In this document: piece after piece, positions 9,725 to 17,357 of the stretch
How the letters are laid out: the number at the start of each line of letters is the position of its first letter
Position numbering within the stretch: position 1 is the first letter of the stretch
Source: Weissella hellenica
Lineage (GTDB): Bacteria > Bacillota > Bacilli > Lactobacillales > Lactobacillaceae
Direction of reading: 5' to 3'
Assembly: GCF_005405545.1 (NCBI RefSeq)
Contig: NZ_BJEG01000007.1
Location: 26,163-90,162, forward strand
DNA length: 64,000 nucleotides
Program-made: the position numbers and the translations under genes
Notes under the pieces: model-generated
What the model was told of the DNA's origin: nothing
The model's input: the letters and a program-made list of their open reading frames with translations, nothing else
Databases searched by the model: none

Positions 9725-9764
9725 TGAAAACGGTTTATTTATGTACAATTAGAAACAATATAAT
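9725..9764 (+). promoter_or_regulatory. promoter with cre-like site before galM
   Basis: TGAAAACGGTTTAT (9725-9738) matches the catabolite-responsive element consensus with about two mismatches and lies immediately upstream of, and partly over, the expected -35 region of a TATAAT at 9759-9764. The -35 box itself is poor. CcpA repression is inferred. Confidence 0.4.
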
Positions 9765-9827
9765 ATGTTAGAATACAATTGTATTGAAAAACGGACCACT
9801 TTAGGGGAACGAAAGAGGAAATTAAAA

Positions 9828-10862
9828 ATGACAGTATCAGTTCATGAAATCGGAAAAATGCCGAATGGTGACTTAGCACAACAAATTATATTAGAGAATA
9901 AAAATGGTCACCAAATTGGTGTCACAACTTGGGGGGCAACTTGGCAATTCTTTAAGACTAATGATGGTCATGACTTGATGGTGGGATTACATACAACTGA
10001 TAAGTTATGGGAGCAACTATACTCAGTAGGTGATGCCATTGGTCGTGTCGGTAATCGTATCACTGGGGCAACATTTACATTAGAGGGTAAGCAATACCAT
10101 TTAAAGGATAATGAATTAGGAAATGCTTTGCACGGTGGGAAAGATAGTTTTTCAAATCGTACATGGGATTTTGTGATCGACCAAGAAAATAATGCAGTTA
10201 CGTTTACAACAACTATGACGGAAGCAATTGATCATTTCCCAGGGACGATGCCAACGTCAATTACTTATACGTTAACTGATGACGATGAAGTTATTTTAGA
10301 TTTTACTGCAGAATCGGATAAAACAACTTTGTATAACCCAACAAGCCATGGTTACTTTAACCCAGCAGGGATTGATACGGACGCTCGTGATTTGAACTTA
10401 CAGATTAATTCACAACGCCGTTTAGAATTACGTGATGAAGATACGACACCAACTGGCAATTTCTTTGAAAATGCTCATACAGCATATGATTTTTTAAAGC
10501 CAACACGCATTGGCGATAACTTGGCACAACTAGAAGGTCCATATGATGTTAAATTCGATGAAGCTTTTGAAATTAATCAAGTAGCAGGTCAACCAGCTGC
10601 AGTTATTGCTGATCCAAAATCAGGCCGTAATATTGAAGTTTATTCTGATCGTAATGCTGTGATATTCTTTATTGCTAATCCGGAAGTGGCTTATCATGAA
10701 GGTGATCGTGAATGGTTTGATGCACATCCTTATAATGCAATTGCACTTGAAGCTCAAACTTTGAGTGATGCGATTAATCATGAAGGATTTGGTGATATTG
10801 TATTGCCTGCAAACAAAAAACAAACATATCGTACTACCTATAAGTTCAACAATTTAGCATAA
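9828..10862 (+). CDS. galM: aldose 1-epimerase (mutarotase)
   Basis: Interconverts alpha and beta anomers of glucose and galactose before phosphorylation. The 344-residue beta-sandwich has the arginine in GRVGNRIT (~68-74), the HGG motif (~100) and the catalytic His in NPTSHGYFN (~170); the catalytic glutamate is likely in AIALEAQTLSDAINH near the C terminus. ATG at 9828 has AGAGGA 8 bases upstream; an upstream in-frame ATG lacks one. The gene sits before pgi with a separate promoter for each, both with cre-like elements, fitting a central sugar metabolism role. Confidence 0.9.
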   Translation: MTVSVHEIGKMPNGDLAQQIILENKNGHQIGVTTWGATWQFFKTNDGHDLMVGLHTTDKLWEQLYSVGDAIGRVGNRITGATFTLEGKQYHLKDNELGNALHGGKDSFSNRTWDFVIDQENNAVTFTTTMTEAIDHFPGTMPTSITYTLTDDDEVILDFTAESDKTTLYNPTSHGYFNPAGIDTDARDLNLQINSQRRLELRDEDTTPTGNFFENAHTAYDFLKPTRIGDNLAQLEGPYDVKFDEAFEINQVAGQPAAVIADPKSGRNIEVYSDRNAVIFFIANPEVAYHEGDREWFDAHPYNAIALEAQTLSDAINHEGFGDIVLPANKKQTYRTTYKFNNLA

Positions 10863-10886
10863 TCGAAATCATTGTGAATAAATTCA

Positions 10887-10924
10887 TGAAAACACTTTCA
10901 ATTTAAGGCCCAAAAAGTTATAAT
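10887..10924 (+). promoter_or_regulatory. pgi promoter overlapped by a cre site
   Basis: TGAAAACACTTTCA (10887-10900) is a near-perfect dyad resembling the CcpA operator. It overlaps TTTCAA, which is placed 17 bases before TATAAT (10919-10924). This position would favour catabolite repression. Confidence 0.5.
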
Positions 10925-10977
10925 TGGTCTATACCGCAAAGTTGAAAAATCGGACTTACAGGAAGAAGGAATTAATT

Positions 10978-12321
10978 ATGAGCACACTATCATTTGATAC
11001 TTCAAAGTTATCGGCATTTGTTGGCGAAGAAGAATTGTCAATGATGCAACCAATGGTAAATACAGCAGATGAACTATTACGTCAGGGTACTGGTGTGGGG
11101 GCTGAGTTTACAGACTGGCTACATTTACCAACGGAATACAACAAAGATGAGTTTGCACGTATTAAAGCTGCTGCTAAGAAGATTCAAGGTGATTCAAAAG
11201 TACTAGTTGTTATTGGTATTGGTGGTTCTTACTTGGGAGCTCGTGCAGCGATTGATTTCTTGAATGACTACTTTAATAACTATTATGGTGATGAAGAACG
11301 TGATTATCCACAAGTATTATTTGCAGGGAACTCAATTGCGCCAGCATACTTAAATAGTTTAATTAAGTTGATCGGTGATCGTGATTTTTCAGTAAATATC
11401 ATTTCAAAGTCTGGTACAACAACAGAGCCAGCTGTAGCATTCCGTATTTTCAAACAATTATTAGAAAAAAAGTATGGTGTTGAAGGCGCTCGTGAGCGTA
11501 TATTTGCAACGACAGATGCCCAACGCGGTTCTTTGAAAACATTAGCTGATGCTGAAGGTTACGAAGAATTCGTTGTTCCTGACGGAGTTGGTGGTCGTTT
11601 CTCAGCGTTAACTGCAGTTGGGCTATTGCCAATTGCCGTATCTGGTGCAGATATTGATCAATTAATGGCTGGTGCTGCAGCTGGTGAGCAAATTTATGCA
11701 GATGCAGATGTGGCTAAAAATCCTGCTTACCAATATGCAGCTTATCGTAATATTTTGTACCGTAAGGGTTATACAACTGAATTGTTGATTAATTATGATC
11801 CAACGTTGACACAATTTGGTGAATGGTGGAAGCAATTGCAAGGTGAATCAGAAGGTAAGGATGGCAAGGGTATTTTCCCAGCATCTGGAAACTTCTCAAC
11901 TGATTTGCATAGTTTTGGTCAGTATATTCAAGACGGTCGTCGTAACTTATTTGAGACTTTGGTTCGTGTAACAGAGCCTGTTTCAGATGTTGTGATTCCA
12001 ACAATGGACGCAGATGATGGTTTGGGATATCTACAGGGTAAAGATATGAGCTATGTTAACCGTACTGCTTCAGAAGGTACGTTGCTTGCTCACGTTGACG
12101 GTGGTGTGCCAAACATGATTGTTGAGATTGATAAGCAAAATGAATTTGCCTTAGGACAAATGATCTACTTCTTTGAAGTAGCTGTTGGTATTTCAGGATA
12201 CTTAAATGGGATTAATCCTTTTAATCAACCAGGTGTTGAAGCATACAAGCGCAACATGTTTGGTTTGTTAGGTAAGCCTGGTTATGAAGAATTAACAGAA
12301 TCATTAAAGGCACGTCTATAA
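10978..12321 (+). CDS. pgi: glucose-6-phosphate isomerase
   Basis: Reversible isomerisation of glucose 6-phosphate and fructose 6-phosphate. The 447-residue length is normal for the Gram-positive form. Two SIS-type domains are recognisable: [15 protein letters not shown] (~76-90) and the phosphate-binding [11 protein letters not shown] (~141-151). The catalytic glutamate lies in the [12 protein letters not shown] region (~285), and the C-terminal histidine/lysine part is in [16 protein letters not shown] at 10978 has an AGAAGGA ribosome site; an in-frame upstream ATG would overlap the promoter. Ends in a strong terminator. Confidence 0.96.
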   Translation: MSTLSFDTSKLSAFVGEEELSMMQPMVNTADELLRQGTGVGAEFTDWLHLPTEYNKDEFARIKAAAKKIQGDSKVLVVIGIGGSYLGARAAIDFLNDYFNNYYGDEERDYPQVLFAGNSIAPAYLNSLIKLIGDRDFSVNIISKSGTTTEPAVAFRIFKQLLEKKYGVEGARERIFATTDAQRGSLKTLADAEGYEEFVVPDGVGGRFSALTAVGLLPIAVSGADIDQLMAGAAAGEQIYADADVAKNPAYQYAAYRNILYRKGYTTELLINYDPTLTQFGEWWKQLQGESEGKDGKGIFPASGNFSTDLHSFGQYIQDGRRNLFETLVRVTEPVSDVVIPTMDADDGLGYLQGKDMSYVNRTASEGTLLAHVDGGVPNMIVEIDKQNEFALGQMIYFFEVAVGISGYLNGINPFNQPGVEAYKRNMFGLLGKPGYEELTESLKARL

Positions 12322-12335
12322 TTTATAAATTAATG

Positions 12336-12370
12336 AAAGAATCGAGACAATGCTAGTTTCGATTCTTTTT
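12336..12370 (+). terminator. intrinsic terminator of pgi
   Basis: AAAGAATCGA pairs with TCGATTCTTT, the stem being extended by GAC/GTT around a 7-base loop, then a T run. Confidence 0.85.
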
Positions 12371-12483
12371 GATAAATATAAAAATATTTACAAATATCGT
12401 GCTAAAATTAATGTAATGCTGGTCTTTATTCAAAAAACCTGCTAATATAATGCAGAAAGACATAAATTTAGGAGAATTCAATC

Positions 12484-13050
12484 ATGGCAACTATTGGTAT
12501 GAATGACTTGAAAACAGGGTTAACAATTTTGTATAACCAATCAATCTGGCGCGTTTTGGAATTCCAACACGTTAAGCCAGGTAAGGGTGCAGCTTTTGTA
12601 CGTTCAAAGTTGAAGAACTTGCGTACTGGTGCGGTAAATGAAGTAACATTCCGTCCTGGTGACAAGTTTGAAACAGCAAGTATTGAGCAAACTGACATGC
12701 AATATTTGTATGCAGATGGTGATCAACACGTATTCATGGATAACGAGACTTACGATCAAGTTTCTATTCCAGCAGATAAAATTTCAGATGCATTGAAGTT
12801 TTTGCTAGAAAACATGACTGTTAAGATTACAACTTATGAAGGTGAAATCTTGGATGTTGAATTACCAAAGACTGTTGAATTGACAGTTAAGGAGACACAA
12901 CCAGGTATCAAGGGTGCTACTGCTAATGGTGGTGGTAAGCCTGCTACTTTGGAGACTAGATTGGTAATTACTGTACCTGATTTCGTCAATGAAGGTGATA
13001 AGTTAGTTGTTAACACTGATAACGGTGGCTCATATACGTCACGTGCCTAG
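12484..13050 (+). CDS. efp: elongation factor P
   Basis: Promotes peptide bond formation at polyproline stalls by binding between the P and E sites. The 188-residue protein has the KOW-like N-terminal domain with the modifiable loop [10 protein letters not shown] (~29-38, Lys34 expected as the modified residue) and two OB domains, the last ending in the conserved [21 protein letters not shown] follows AGGAG at 7-9 bases. A TATAAT-like box lies near 12445. Normal length and sequence. Confidence 0.96.
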   Translation: MATIGMNDLKTGLTILYNQSIWRVLEFQHVKPGKGAAFVRSKLKNLRTGAVNEVTFRPGDKFETASIEQTDMQYLYADGDQHVFMDNETYDQVSIPADKISDALKFLLENMTVKITTYEGEILDVELPKTVELTVKETQPGIKGATANGGGKPATLETRLVITVPDFVNEGDKLVVNTDNGGSYTSRA

Positions 13051-13091
13051 TTTTTACTAGGAAAGTTAGGTATAATAACGATATTAATTAA

Positions 13092-13124
13092 GAAAGCGCC
13101 GACCGGCAGCCGGCCGGCGCTTTC
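13092..13124. repeat. GC-rich hairpin between efp and yqhY
   Basis: Arms GAAAGCGCCG-A-CCGG and CCGG-C-CGGCGCTTTC enclose a CAG loop: 14 pairs with a single A-C mismatch, strikingly GC-rich for this genome. There is no T run on the plus side (GACTTATTT follows), so it is a poor intrinsic terminator. It lies about 10 bases upstream of the yqhY ribosome site and may act as a pausing, processing or mRNA-stabilising element. Confidence 0.6.
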
Positions 13125-13149
13125 GACTTATTTAGGAGGTTAGTTCCAT

Positions 13150-13587
13150 ATGGCAGAAGAGACAATCGTATTAACATATTCAAATGAGGCCTCTGGCGAG
13201 ACGTTGGTTAGCATGCGCGTACTAGAGATTATCGCAGGGTTGGCAGCACAAGAAGTTGACGGCGTTTCTCGGCTACGCGGGTCATTAACAGAACGTGCAC
13301 AAGAAGCATTTGGACGACGCGTACACGGAAAAGGTGTTGAGTTACAACAAACTAAATCAGGACTAGATGTTGATGTCTATGTATATCTTAACTACGGTGT
13401 GAGTGTGCCAAAGGTATCACATGCTATACAACAACGTATTACATCACAAGTGGCAGCGATGACAGAATTGCAAGTTAACCTTGTAAATGTTCACGTCCAA
13501 GGTGTAATTTCACAAAAAACAACTAATACAATTGATGTTAATAATTTATTTGGTGATGAATCAGATACGGAAGGAACTAAGAAATGA
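13150..13587 (+). CDS. yqhY: Asp23/Gls24-family protein (YqhY-like)
   Basis: Small cytosolic protein of the alkaline-shock Asp23/Gls24 family; in Bacillus YqhY is co-transcribed near fatty-acid and nusB genes and has been linked to control of lipid synthesis, but its biochemical role is not settled. The 145 residues contain the family core (VLEIIAGLAAQEVDGVSRLRG and DVDVYVYLNYGVSVPKVSHAIQQRI) with an acidic C-terminal tail. AGGAGGT lies upstream of ATG. The stop codon overlaps the nusB start (ATGA), indicating translational coupling. Confidence 0.85.
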   Translation: MAEETIVLTYSNEASGETLVSMRVLEIIAGLAAQEVDGVSRLRGSLTERAQEAFGRRVHGKGVELQQTKSGLDVDVYVYLNYGVSVPKVSHAIQQRITSQVAAMTELQVNLVNVHVQGVISQKTTNTIDVNNLFGDESDTEGTKK

Positions 13588-14003
13588 GCGCACTAAATCG
13601 ACACCAAATTCGTCAAACAGCCTTTCAATCGCTATTTGGTTTGGCGTTAAATCCAACGGCTGATGTTGAATCAACTATTTCACAAGTATTAGTTGGTGAT
13701 CCAGAAGTAGCGTGGACTCAAGAAATACCAGCTGATTTAACAACGGTTGTTACTGGGGTTGTGGCGCATCAAGATGAATTAGATTTAATCATCTCAGATT
13801 ATCTATCAACAGGTTGGACACTAGAACGTTTGAACACAACAGATCTTGTTTTGATGCGTTTAGCAATCTATGAAGCAAAGTTTACTGAAGTACCTGCTAA
13901 AATTGCTGTTAACGAAGCATTGCAATTGGCGCATGATTTTACAGATGATAAGTCACGTAAGTTTATTAATGGTATTTTGAATAAGGCCTTGACTTTAGAT
14001 TAG
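13584..14003 (+). CDS. nusB: transcription antitermination factor NusB
   Basis: Partner of NusE (S10) in the antitermination complex acting on rRNA operons. The 139-residue all-helical protein begins with LNRHQIRQTAFQSLFGLAL, the Arg-rich first helix that contacts boxA RNA, and ends with the conserved KIAVNEALQLAHDFTDDKSRKFINGILNKAL. It overlaps the previous gene by 4 nt (ATGA). The next gene, infC, is separated by a leader with an attenuator and so is regulated independently. Confidence 0.93.
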   Translation: MSALNRHQIRQTAFQSLFGLALNPTADVESTISQVLVGDPEVAWTQEIPADLTTVVTGVVAHQDELDLIISDYLSTGWTLERLNTTDLVLMRLAIYEAKFTEVPAKIAVNEALQLAHDFTDDKSRKFINGILNKALTLD

Positions 14004-14047
14004 TCCGGCGTATAATAAGTATTTGTTAGGAAATAAAGTAATGGCAT

Positions 14048-14146
14048 ACCCGCTATTCACCTAGTTAAGATTACTTAGCAGGTTAATCACTTTATTATTA
14101 AAGATGATAAATGGCGGGTTGTCGTGTGTAACGGCAAGCCGTTTTT
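14048..14146 (+). promoter_or_regulatory. infC leader with L20-type transcription attenuator
   Basis: Terminator: CGGGTTGTCG (14115-14124) pairs with CGGCAAGCCG (14132-14141) at 9 of 10 positions and is followed by TTTTT. Antiterminator: ACCCGC (14048-14053) is complementary to GCGGGT (14114-14119), which overlaps the 5' arm of the terminator. This mutually exclusive architecture matches the known Bacillus infC-rpmI-rplT leader, where ribosomal protein L20 binding promotes termination. L20 control here is inferred from operon identity. Confidence 0.6.
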
Positions 14147-14179
14147 ACTTTATCACAAGTTTTTTCGGAGGTAAGGATC

Positions 14180-14713
14180 ATAGCAAACGCACGCCAACCA
14201 CAACAACAAAAAGATTTAATTAATGATCACATTCGTGCTCGTGAAGTTCGTTTGATTACGGATGACGGTGACCAAGGTGTCATGTCTAAAGTAGACGCAC
14301 AACGCCTTGCTGACGATGCTGAATTGGATTTGGTATTGGTGCAAGCCAATGCTAAGCCACCAGTAGCTAAGATTATGAATTATGGAAAATTCAAATTCGA
14401 AGCACAAAAAAAGCAACGCGAGCAACGAAAGAACCAAAAAGTTGTCAACGTTAAAGAAATTCGTCTTAGCCCAACAATTGATATTAATGATTTTAATACT
14501 AAAAAGAACAATGCAATTAAGTTCTTGAATAAAGGTAACAAAGTTAAAGTATCAATTCGTTTCCGCGGACGTGCTATCACCCACAAGGAAATTGGGCGTG
14601 AAGTAATGAATCGTATGGCAACGGAGCTTGAGGAAATTGCTAAAGTTGAATCAAGAGCTAAGATGGAAGGGCGCAGCATGTTTATGGTGCTTGCACCCAG
14701 AGAAACTAAGTAA
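14180..14713 (+). CDS. infC: translation initiation factor IF-3, apparent ATA start
   Basis: Binds the 30S subunit, blocks premature 50S joining and proofreads the start codon. The C-terminal domain ([19 protein letters not shown] onward) and the N-terminal domain ([13 protein letters not shown]) are complete only if translation begins upstream of the first ATG at 14252. GGAGG at 14167-14171 sits 8 bases before ATA (14180-14182), giving a 177-residue protein starting (M)[10 protein letters not shown]. Rare start codons are a hallmark of infC and allow IF-3 to repress its own translation. ATC directly upstream is a less well spaced alternative. First gene of infC-rpmI-rplT. Confidence 0.9.
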   Translation: MANARQPQQQKDLINDHIRAREVRLITDDGDQGVMSKVDAQRLADDAELDLVLVQANAKPPVAKIMNYGKFKFEAQKKQREQRKNQKVVNVKEIRLSPTIDINDFNTKKNNAIKFLNKGNKVKVSIRFRGRAITHKEIGREVMNRMATELEEIAKVESRAKMEGRSMFMVLAPRETK

Positions 14714-14738
14714 TTAAACCAGTTTGGAGGACATATCA

Positions 14739-14933
14739 ATGCCTAAGTATAAGACACACCGCGCTTCAGCAAAGCGTTTCAAGAAAACTGCAAATGGTGG
14801 GTTGAAGTCAGCTAACGCCTATACGTCACACCGTTTCCACGGTAAGACTAAGAAGCAACGTCGTCAATTGCGTGGTACTTCAATGATGAACCACACTACT
14901 TTGAAGACATATGTACACATGTTGAGCCGTTAA
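14739..14933 (+). CDS. rpmI: 50S ribosomal protein L35
   Basis: Small basic protein of the large subunit. The 64 residues carry the L35 signature ([19 protein letters not shown]) and are rich in Lys/Arg. ATG at 14739 is placed 9 bases after GGAGG; an in-frame ATG five codons upstream overlaps the ribosome site and is rejected. Middle gene of the infC operon. Confidence 0.96.
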   Translation: MPKYKTHRASAKRFKKTANGGLKSANAYTSHRFHGKTKKQRRQLRGTSMMNHTTLKTYVHMLSR

Positions 14934-14999
14934 TCATAATTATTGTTAAATAATTATAACTGGTTCCGAGTAAATTAGAAATTATTGGAGGAAATACCC

Positions 15000-15548
15000 A
15001 TGCGAGTTAAGGGTGGTAACGTTACGCGTTCACGTCGTAAGAAGATGATTAAGTTGGCCAAGGGTTACCGTGGTCAACGTCACATCAACTATAAGGTTGC
15101 TAAGCAACAAGTTTGGAAGTCATGGTTCTATGCATTCCGTGATCGTAAGCAAACTAAGCGCAACTTCCGTAAGTTGTGGATTGCACGTATCAATGCTGGT
15201 GCACGTATGAACGGTTTGTCATACTCACGTTTCATGAACGGTTTGTCATTGATGGGTTCAACTTTGAACCGTAAGATGCTTGCTGAACTAGCTGTTTCAG
15301 ATTTCGAAGCTTTCTCAGCTTTGGTTGAATCAGCAAAGAAGGCTTTGTCTAACAACGGACAAGTTGTTGCTGAAAAGTCAGCTGCTACTTTGGAAAAGGG
15401 TGTTGTTATCAACGCAGCTTCTTCAAAAAAGGCTGTTGCAAAGCCAACTGAAAAGAACACTGTTGCTGAAATTAAAGCATATTTGTCAGAAAATGGCATT
15501 GAATTTGCTTCTTCAGCAAAAAAGGCTGATTTATTAGCTTTGGTTTAA
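15000..15548 (+). CDS. rplT: 50S ribosomal protein L20 with C-terminal HeH/SAP-like extension
   Basis: Binds 23S rRNA early in assembly and in related bacteria represses its own operon. Residues 1-118 are a standard L20 ([39 protein letters not shown]). The usual protein stops here; this one continues for ~64 more residues: an Ala/Lys/Val-rich linker (119-152) and a short motif ([19 protein letters not shown], then [10 protein letters not shown]) typical of HeH/LEM/SAP-like helix-extension-helix domains. Codon use in the tail resembles the core and the frame is open, so this is not a readthrough artefact. GGAGG lies 8 bases before the ATG at 15000. Confidence 0.92.
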   Translation: MRVKGGNVTRSRRKKMIKLAKGYRGQRHINYKVAKQQVWKSWFYAFRDRKQTKRNFRKLWIARINAGARMNGLSYSRFMNGLSLMGSTLNRKMLAELAVSDFEAFSALVESAKKALSNNGQVVAEKSAATLEKGVVINAASSKKAVAKPTEKNTVAEIKAYLSENGIEFASSAKKADLLALV

Positions 15549-15561
15549 TTTAAAATTATTG

Positions 15562-15595
15562 AAAAACACCAGAATATTATTTTTGGTGTTTTTTT
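15562..15595. terminator. bidirectional terminator between rplT and the A24 peptidase gene
   Basis: AAAAACACCA pairs with TGGTGTTTTT, with T runs on both strands, serving convergent genes. Confidence 0.85.
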
Positions 15596-15599
15596 ATTC

Positions 15600-15989
15600 T
15601 CAAAATAAAAATGTATAAGCAACTACTATGCCGTAACTAAGGGTGATGGCAGGTACGAACGGAAGTGTTTTTTTACCATTAATATAATGGCAAAAGATTT
15701 GAATCCCGCAAGAACAGGTGCAAATTAGCCAAAAATTATAAAAATTAACGTAGAAAAGTATAATGACTAATATATCTAAATCACCATTACCAACATAACG
15801 TTCGTGTGTTGATGTATTGATTGTTAAACAAATAATGTAACCGGCTAAGATGAGAAAAACCGGAACGCGGTAGAAAAGGGCACCTAGAAACAAAGGCGTT
15901 GCTAACCAAACGCTATTAAATTCTTGTGAACGAATATCTTGATAAGAAATATAAATTAAGATTAGCAACAATAAAAAATCAAGCAGCAT
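15600..15989 (-). CDS. short A24-family prepilin peptidase-like protein
   Basis: A membrane aspartic protease of the ComC/PilD group, which cleaves prepilin-type signal peptides of competence pseudopilins. Both catalytic motifs are visible: YISYQDIRSQEF (first Asp) and VGNGDLD (GxGD, second Asp). The ATG at 15989 with AAAGGA upstream yields only 129 residues, about half of a normal ComC: the N-terminal part with the cytoplasmic cysteine/methylase region is absent. It could be a minimal peptidase or a remnant. It faces the ribosomal genes and has no competence neighbours here. Confidence 0.6.
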   Translation of the reverse strand: MLLDFLLLLILIYISYQDIRSQEFNSVWLATPLFLGALFYRVPVFLILAGYIICLTINTSTHERYVGNGDLDILVIILFYVNFYNFWLICTCSCGIQIFCHYINGKKTLPFVPAITLSYGIVVAYTFLF

Positions 15990-16049
15990 AGTAAATCCTT
16001 TCTGTATAAAACTAATTATAAAGACGGGGAATATCATTATTTTTACAAA

Positions 16050-16268
16050 AATGACACGCCCGGAATTGTTTGCAAACTAAAGGTTATTCTATCAACGTTT
16101 TTTATGTGATAAAAGGGTTGCATAATATCCGAGTCAGTGGTATATTATTAATTGTGCTTTTAGTTAGCAGGGTGTTTGCGGTTACGCGACGTGCTGAACT
16201 CGTAAACCAAAAGTACCGGATGATCAAAGTTCATTAGGTTTGTTGTTTAATAAATGACACGCCTGGAA
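16050..16268 (+). promoter_or_regulatory. promoter and leader of the rpsL operon with repeated 16-mer
   Basis: TTGCAT (16118-16123), 17-nt spacer, TATATT (16141-16146) is a good sigma-A promoter, leaving a ~165-nt leader before rpsL. A nearly identical 16-mer AATGACACGCCYGGAA occurs at 16050-16065 (upstream of the promoter) and 16253-16268 (in the leader), 15 of 16 bases equal. The leader copy may be part of an autoregulatory S12/S7 site; this is speculative. Confidence 0.55.
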
Positions 16269-16317
16269 ATGTGGACTAAACACTATAGAATAAAAAATTG
16301 AAAGGGGACTCTTCGAA

Positions 16318-16737
16318 ATGCCTACAATTAACCAATTGGTTCGTAAGCCTCGTAAGTCACAGAGCTCAAAGTCAAAGTCACCTGCTTTGAACTACAGCTA
16401 TAACTCACAACTAAAGAAATCTACCTATGTATCTTCACCACAAAAGCGTGGTGTTGCTACTCGTGTTGGTACGATGACACCTAAGAAGCCTAACTCAGCT
16501 TTGCGTAAGTACGCTCGTGTACGTTTGTCAAATCTGATTGAGGTTACTGCATATATTCCAGGTATTGGACACAACCTACAAGAACACTCAGTTGTTTTGA
16601 TTCGTGGTGGTCGTGTTAAGGACTTGCCTGGAGTTCGTTACCACATTATCCGTGGTGCACTAGATACTGCTGGTGTTGACGGACGTATGCAATCACGTTC
16701 TAAGTATGGTGCTAAGCGCCCTAAGAACAAGAAATAA
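16318..16737 (+). CDS. rpsL: 30S ribosomal protein S12
   Basis: Decoding-site protein of the small subunit. At 139 residues it has the Firmicute-type length. The conserved [17 protein letters not shown] and [29 protein letters not shown] segments are intact; the streptomycin-relevant lysines in KKPNSA and VKDLPG are wild type. First gene of the str operon with rpsG and fusA; AAAGGGGA upstream of ATG. Confidence 0.97.
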   Translation: MPTINQLVRKPRKSQSSKSKSPALNYSYNSQLKKSTYVSSPQKRGVATRVGTMTPKKPNSALRKYARVRLSNLIEVTAYIPGIGHNLQEHSVVLIRGGRVKDLPGVRYHIIRGALDTAGVDGRMQSRSKYGAKRPKNKK

Positions 16738-16756
16738 TTAAGGGAGGACTTATATA

Positions 16757-17227
16757 ATGCCACGTAAAAGTTACACTAAGCAGGCTGAAGTTCTGCCAGA
16801 TCCAATTTACAACTCAAAGCTTGTTTCACGTTTAATCAATCGTTTGATGCTTGATGGTAAGCGTGGAACTGCTTCAACAATTTTATATGATGCTTTTAAT
16901 CGTATTAAGGAAGCTACTGGTAACGAACCATTAGCTGTCTTTGAAGAAGCTTTGAACAATATTATGCCCGTATTGGAAGTTAAAGCACGCCGTATCGGTG
17001 GTTCTAACTACCAAGTTCCTGTTGAAGTTCGTCCAGAACGTCGTGTGACATTGGGATTGCGCTGGTTGGTGCAATACTCACGTGCCCGCGGTGAGCATAC
17101 TATGGAAGAACGTTTAGCTAAGGAAATTATGGATGCTGCCAACAACACTGGTGCATCTGTTAAGAAGCGCGAAGACACACACAAGATGGCTGAAGCCAAC
17201 CGTGCCTTTGCACATTACCGCTGGTAA
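16757..17227 (+). CDS. rpsG: 30S ribosomal protein S7
   Basis: Nucleates assembly of the 30S head and contacts the E site. The 156-residue sequence is standard, beginning [34 protein letters not shown] and ending with the typical [20 protein letters not shown] lies 9 bases before the ATG. Separated from fusA by a 130-base gap that shows no clear terminator, so co-transcription of the three str genes is likely. Confidence 0.97.
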   Translation: MPRKSYTKQAEVLPDPIYNSKLVSRLINRLMLDGKRGTASTILYDAFNRIKEATGNEPLAVFEEALNNIMPVLEVKARRIGGSNYQVPVEVRPERRVTLGLRWLVQYSRARGEHTMEERLAKEIMDAANNTGASVKKREDTHKMAEANRAFAHYRW

Positions 17228-17357
17228 TAGACCAATTTTGTGGCTGCAGTCAAATGACAGTAGCCACTTTTGGTGTATTTACGGTATAATATATCTAGAC
17301 AACCAACGATTAACAAATTAATGGGTTAATTGTTAAGAAACTCAAGGAGAATTACTC

